Shown here: one piece after another, positions 18,217-21,305 of the stretch | Layout: each line of letters starts with the position of its first letter | Numbering within the stretch: position 1 is the stretch's first letter | Virus record (IMG/VR): IMGVR_UViG_3300006749_000174 | Coordinates: 1 to 21,305 of that record | Length of the DNA stretch: 21,305 nt | Strand: one strand, 5' to 3' | From: a virus | Notes under the pieces: model-generated | Database searches by the model: none | What the model was told of the DNA's origin: nothing | Seen by the model: only the letters and a program-made list of their open reading frames with translations | Translations under genes and position numbers: made by a program

Positions 18217-19804
18217 ACTGACTTTCTATAATTTCATTCATTAAACCATCACTTCCAGCAAATAAAAAATATCCTGCAATATCATTATCAGATATCACTG
18301 CATCTGGCAAAGTTGTATCCGTAAAAAAATCTACTCTATCATTTAACTGTTGTTGACTATCAAAAAATGTCTTACTATCTGCAAGAACTTGCATAACAAC
18401 AAGTGTTTTTAATTGGGAGGTAGAGTCATACTTTTGCTTATCATCAATCTTTTTCAAAATTTTTTTCGCCGCTTTTTCTTTAGATGATTGTTTTTTCGAT
18501 ACTGTCTTGGATTGTTCGTTTTTGTTTTTCGATTCTGATTGCTCTTCTTGCTTTTCTTCTGACTTTTTTTCAGCTAACTTGGATTTTGATTCGGTTTTTT
18601 CCTCGTTTGATTTATCGTTGGTTTCTGTTGATGCTTCCTCGTTTCCTTCTTCGTTTTGTTCTGAGGCATCAGTTGAGGATTCTGTTTTTTCTGCTTGGTT
18701 TGTTTCTTGTGATTTTTCTGTTGACGTTTGGTTATCTACTTCTGAATCTACCTCAAGTTCCAACTCCATTTCTATTTCTTGCTCAACATCTACAACATTT
18801 ACTTCAAGAGTTTCTGAATCTGATACATCAACACTAGCAACTTGTATTTCTTCTATTTCTATTTCAGCTATCTCTATCTCAATACTTTCATAACTAATTT
18901 CTTCCGTTTCTATAGGCTCTAAATCCATGCCAACATCTGATTCAACAGGGATATTAGTTTCAAAAATATCTTCTACAACATCTATCACTTCTTCTGGTGC
19001 ATCTGGTTGCAAAGCAATAAATTGCTCAACACTCGTAATAGTTTGTTGCACTATTGTACTTACTACATTGTATAATACATTGATCGTTACATCATCAAAC
19101 ATAGGACCAACTGCCAAATTTATATCTCGCCCACCCACCTCGACTATAATGGTAGTTAAACTACCCCCAAAATCAAAACCACCCTCGTAGCTTTGAAATC
19201 CACTATTAGTACCACTCGCACTTAAAATATCAGTACCACTAAAAACATTCGTTTGTCCATTTCTTCCTGTAATATGCATATAGATTGAATCTTGTGCATC
19301 TTGTTTTTCAACTTTGATTGTATAATTAGTTCGCCCACCTTTATCAAAACTTAAATCGGAAATATCAATAGTATTAACGAATGTCGTACCCATGTTTGCT
19401 ACTCCCATAGCACTAGTTGAGTTGCCACTTCCTGTTATCATGGCACATTTATCTGTTCCTAATTGACCACAAGAGTTGCCACTAGGCATACTTGCTGATC
19501 CTTGACCACCCCAATCTATGTCCATATCGCCCTCTTTTGAACTAACAACATAATCGTTATCGCCATCTAATAGATCGCCAGAGTCTTCATTTGAAGTAGT
19601 TGTTGTTGTAGTCGTTGTGGTCGTTTCAGTAGTTATTGTATATCCGTTTGATTCGTATTCTATTGTTTCAATAGAACTTTCCTCAATAATTTGTTCTATG
19701 GTAGGAGTACATAATCCGACTGTATCTGTAGTACAATCTACTGCTTGACTATAAAAGGGGAACCAACATAAAAGTAGCAATCGTCCAAAAAACTTTCCAA
19801 CCAT
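18203..19804 (-). CDS. Large secreted low-complexity protein (Thr-tract, acidic beta-repeat, Ser/Glu/Lys region)
   Basis: 533 residues. Signal peptide at 1-21 (FGRLLLLCWFPFYSQA). A Thr decamer lies at 61-70. Residues 75-250 look globular and beta-rich (Gly-rich, with 'YTIKVEKQDAQDSIYMHITG' and 'LTTIIVEVGGRDINLAVGPM'). Residues 299-352 strictly alternate acidic and hydrophobic residues (ESIEIEIAEIEIEEIQ). Residues 353-447 are a Ser/Glu/Lys/Gln low-complexity region, and residues 448-533 are a folded C-terminal part. AAGGGG lies upstream of ATG 19804. It is probably exported to the host periplasm or surface, which is odd for a phage gene of this size outside the virion. A related exported or fibre-associated class exists in marine phages by memory; function unknown. 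Confidence 0.65.
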   Translation of the reverse strand: MVGKFFGRLLLLCWFPFYSQAVDCTTDTVGLCTPTIEQIIEESSIETIEYESNGYTITTETTTTTTTTTTSNEDSGDLLDGDNDYVVSSKEGDMDIDWGGQGSASMPSGNSCGQLGTDKCAMITGSGNSTSAMGVANMGTTFVNTIDISDLSFDKGGRTNYTIKVEKQDAQDSIYMHITGRNGQTNVFSGTDILSASGTNSGFQSYEGGFDFGGSLTTIIVEVGGRDINLAVGPMFDDVTINVLYNVVSTIVQQTITSVEQFIALQPDAPEEVIDVVEDIFETNIPVESDVGMDLEPIETEEISYESIEIEIAEIEIEEIQVASVDVSDSETLEVNVVDVEQEIEMELELEVDSEVDNQTSTEKSQETNQAEKTESSTDASEQNEEGNEEASTETNDKSNEEKTESKSKLAEKKSEEKQEEQSESKNKNEQSKTVSKKQSSKEKAAKKILKKIDDKQKYDSTSQLKTLVVMQVLADSKTFFDSQQQLNDRVDFFTDTTLPDAVISDNDIAGYFLFAGSDGLMNEIIESQYENK

Positions 19805-20318
19805 TAGAATCCCCTTTTTCTTCTGTTAATTTTATTTTTTCTTTTTCTTCAATACTTTTAAAAACTAAACTACCTTTTGGCACATCTTCAACATTTTCTA
19901 ACCAACCATTTTTTGCATCAATACCTATACTTGCATTGTATGGGCAATAAGTTCCAGCATTCCACATCGCATCAAAAACTCTAGAGTCTGCACATAATGT
20001 TGAGATTGCCGCTACTTTCATGCCCATAGCATAGAGAGAGCGAGATATTTTAAGTCTTTCACAGTTTTCATCACGGACAGTCATACCGCTACTGATACCT
20101 AATATTTGAGTCTGAACTGCACCAGCTACGGCAGTTTTACAAACATCTGAATTATTAACTACTACTGATGGTGCGTTAGCAGTAGGTGGTGTGTTGTTAG
20201 TTACGACTGTTGATGAAACTGTATTTGTATCTGCCCCAAGAGCAGAGTTCATTAAACCATTAAGAAACCAAATTAGTATTGATGCTAATATTATTCCTAT
20301 AATAAAAGGATTCCTCAT
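19749..20318 (-). CDS. Conserved marine phage envelope protein ('VCKTAV...TVRDENCERLKISRSL')
   Basis: 189 residues. N-terminal membrane helix/signal (FIIGIILASILIWFLNGLM), a Thr/Val/Asn linker, then the well-remembered block CKTAVAGAVQTQILGISSGM, TVRDENCERLKISRSLYAMG, MKVAAISTLCADSRVFDAMW and CPYNASIG with four or more Cys (C60, C85, C108, C124). C-terminal membrane helix (WKVFWTIATFMLVPLL). The Cys-rich part is presumably periplasmic. In pelagiphages this protein sits between tail-fibre and lysis genes, as here; its role is unknown. The last 56 nt overlap, in another frame, the signal peptide of the next gene. Confidence 0.72.
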   Translation of the reverse strand: MRNPFIIGIILASILIWFLNGLMNSALGADTNTVSSTVVTNNTPPTANAPSVVVNNSDVCKTAVAGAVQTQILGISSGMTVRDENCERLKISRSLYAMGMKVAAISTLCADSRVFDAMWNAGTYCPYNASIGIDAKNGWLENVEDVPKGSLVFKSIEEKEKIKLTEEKGDSNGWKVFWTIATFMLVPLL

Positions 20319-20321
20319 TTA

Positions 20322-20630
20322 TCATTCTGGCTTTGGATATTTATTTTTAGTTGCTGTTCTTTTTGCTTGTAAATCTGTAAGTGTATCTCCACCATCTAGT
20401 AGTGCGTGAATACAATCGTCATGTGATGGATATTCTGCTTCTCTATTTCTTTTCCATTCTTCAGCATCATAAGCATTTTTTAATTCAGTTACTTTAGCAT
20501 TTATATCTGAATCAGAAATAGGAGTTTCGCCATCAGCCCATGTTACAATTTCATTTCCCTCACTATCTGTAGCAGTAGTAAATTGTTTTGTTTCGTCTAT
20601 TGCTCTAATTGCATGCCATTTTGAATACAT
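20322..20630 (-). CDS. Small tail-associated protein (XkdW / fibre-assembly-like)
   Basis: 102 residues from ATG 20630, whose start overlaps the fibre gene stop as TAATG; an in-frame start at 20651 would add seven. The C-terminus has EYPSHDDCIHALLDGGDTLT and DLQAKRTATKNKYPKP, which matches the XkdW-like pattern 'R..EYP...D.IHALLDGGxxLxxLQxxR...K.KYPKP'. Proteins of this type follow fibre genes and may be fibre or assembly components. No membrane segment. Confidence 0.62.
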   Translation of the reverse strand: MYSKWHAIRAIDETKQFTTATDSEGNEIVTWADGETPISDSDINAKVTELKNAYDAEEWKRNREAEYPSHDDCIHALLDGGDTLTDLQAKRTATKNKYPKPE

Positions 20631-21220
20631 TAGTCTAATACCTCCATACAAGCGAGATATGATAATCCATTATTTTCAGATATATCACCTGAACTCGGAT
20701 CACTACCTACAATACCTCTAACACCTGAGTGTGACCTTGTATCTCCTGTTCCTATGCAAAATTTAACAGTTTTACTGCCTGTGCCAGGAGTTGCAAAAGT
20801 ACAGTTGAAAGCAGAAGCTAAATAAAGTCTTCTATGATTATGCTCATCTAAGTGTAATATTCTTGCTGTTGATTCACTTCCTAAAATCCAACAAGCAGCG
20901 TCATGTGAGTTTGTACTAGAAAAACAAGTATAAAATCCCCATACATACAAATTACTAGAAGCACTTTGCATTGTATAAGAACCCTCCATCACAGCACTTG
21001 AATTATTTGGATAATAAAAATCACTAGCAGTACCAGATAATTGAGTACCACTGATACTTGACCATGTTGTTCTACTTGTGCTGTTAAATAAAATTTTTGA
21101 ACCTAATACTTTACCTGACAAACCTGTTAAACTTGCACCGCTAATAGCTGGTAAGTTTCCTGTAAGTATTGTTGCATCTAAAGCACTTGATGATCTTGCG
21201 TTTGTTTTAATTAATGACAT
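20630..21220 (-). CDS. Tail fibre / receptor-binding-like structural protein
   Basis: 196 residues. The start NARSSSALDATILTGNLPAI, SGASLTGLSG is the repeated 'LDATILTGNLPAISGASLTGL' stem typical of marine phage fibres. It is followed by a beta-rich, Ser/Gly/Asn domain (STSRTTWSSISGTQLSGTAS, LYVWGFYTCFSS, HNHRRLYLASAFNCTFATPG). AGGAGT lies upstream of ATG 21220, with the stop of the preceding gene just before. Probably a trimeric host-contact or accessory fibre; host specificity cannot be read from this sequence. Confidence 0.65.
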   Translation of the reverse strand: MSLIKTNARSSSALDATILTGNLPAISGASLTGLSGKVLGSKILFNSTSRTTWSSISGTQLSGTASDFYYPNNSSAVMEGSYTMQSASSNLYVWGFYTCFSSTNSHDAACWILGSESTARILHLDEHNHRRLYLASAFNCTFATPGTGSKTVKFCIGTGDTRSHSGVRGIVGSDPSSGDISENNGLSYLACMEVLD

Positions 21221-21223
21221 AAT

Positions 21224-21305
21224 TTATACTCCTAACAATGCTTGTATCTCATCATCGTCTAAACCTAAATCTTTTAATTTTTGTTTTCCTGATGCTTTTT
21301 TATTA
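21224..21305 (-). CDS. 3' end of a protein cut by the window edge
   Basis: The leftward frame runs from beyond the right edge and stops at 21224-21226, giving a C-terminus KKASGKQKLKDLGLDDDEIQ followed by ALLGV. This 'LKDLGLxDxEIxxLxG' ending is like those of phage structural proteins but is too short to name. It is separated by 3 nt from the fibre-like gene, so it belongs to the same late operon. Confidence 0.5.
   Translation of the reverse strand, partial: NKKASGKQKLKDLGLDDDEIQALLGV

Noticed and set aside
18484-18893. Long rightward open frames opposite the 533-residue gene (Ser-rich and Leu/Phe-rich translations).
   Set aside because: They are antisense readings of the Glu/Lys/Ser low-complexity region, lack ribosome sites and look like composition artefacts.
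1-21305. tRNA genes, CRISPR arrays, insertion sequences, integrase or repressor.
   Set aside because: None recognised by reading both strands; no repeat-spacer pattern or terminal inverted repeats of transposons were seen.

Overview
The window is a strongly AT-rich, densely packed stretch of a tailed double-stranded DNA phage (Caudoviricetes). Many proteins (the capsid, the 189-residue 'VCKTAV' protein, the run of small membrane proteins before the fibre genes, the tiny lysine-rich proteins) look, from memory, like those of uncultured marine phages and pelagiphages. An alphaproteobacterial (SAR11/SAR116-type) host is therefore plausible, but this is an inference. I recognise no integrase, excisionase, CI-type repressor, tRNA or CRISPR array, so lysogeny is not supported by what is visible.

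Layout. Positions 1-7343 hold the leftward head and packaging module. In transcription order it runs terminase small and large subunits, portal, three small very basic proteins, a Mu F-like minor head protein, scaffold, major capsid protein, a K-tailed small protein, a connector-like protein and a tail-completion-like protein cut by the left edge. Positions 7394-9661 hold a leftward cassette: a ParB-type domain protein, a TET/JBP-type 2-oxoglutarate/Fe(II) dioxygenase and a DDD-motif glycosyltransferase. This is the signature of oxidation plus glycosylation of bases in phage DNA. Positions 9664-11072 hold a DUF1376-type replication protein, a small unknown protein and a VRR-NUC nuclease. Positions 11073-11309 are the only sizeable gene-free region. 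It is a divergent control region with a good leftward sigma70-like promoter, helically phased TGAYGAT repeats and two back-to-back hairpins in the leftward leader. Positions 11310-15142 hold a rightward, probably early, operon: small unknowns, a DUF2958 protein, a membrane-anchored or lipoprotein-like protein, an SSB-like protein, an HNH nuclease, an HTH protein and a RecB/Cas4-like exonuclease.

From 15139 to the right edge everything is leftward again: four tiny basic or membrane proteins, holin, T4-type lysozyme, a block of single-membrane-pass or secreted proteins (16597-20318), a short protein probably of fibre/assembly type, a fibre-like structural protein, and the 3' end of another gene. 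The leftward genes at both edges fit a circular or permuted map in which the tail genes lie outside the window.

The two most notable signals are (1) the ParB-TET/JBP-glycosyltransferase cassette without a visible cytosine methyltransferase, and (2) an exact 16-bp match to the universal bacterial parS centromere site (TGTTTCACGTGAAACA, 2696-2711) buried in the scaffold gene. Translational coupling is pervasive: nine gene junctions use the pentamer TAATG. Four real genes of 28-53 codons were found by reading the gaps between longer frames.
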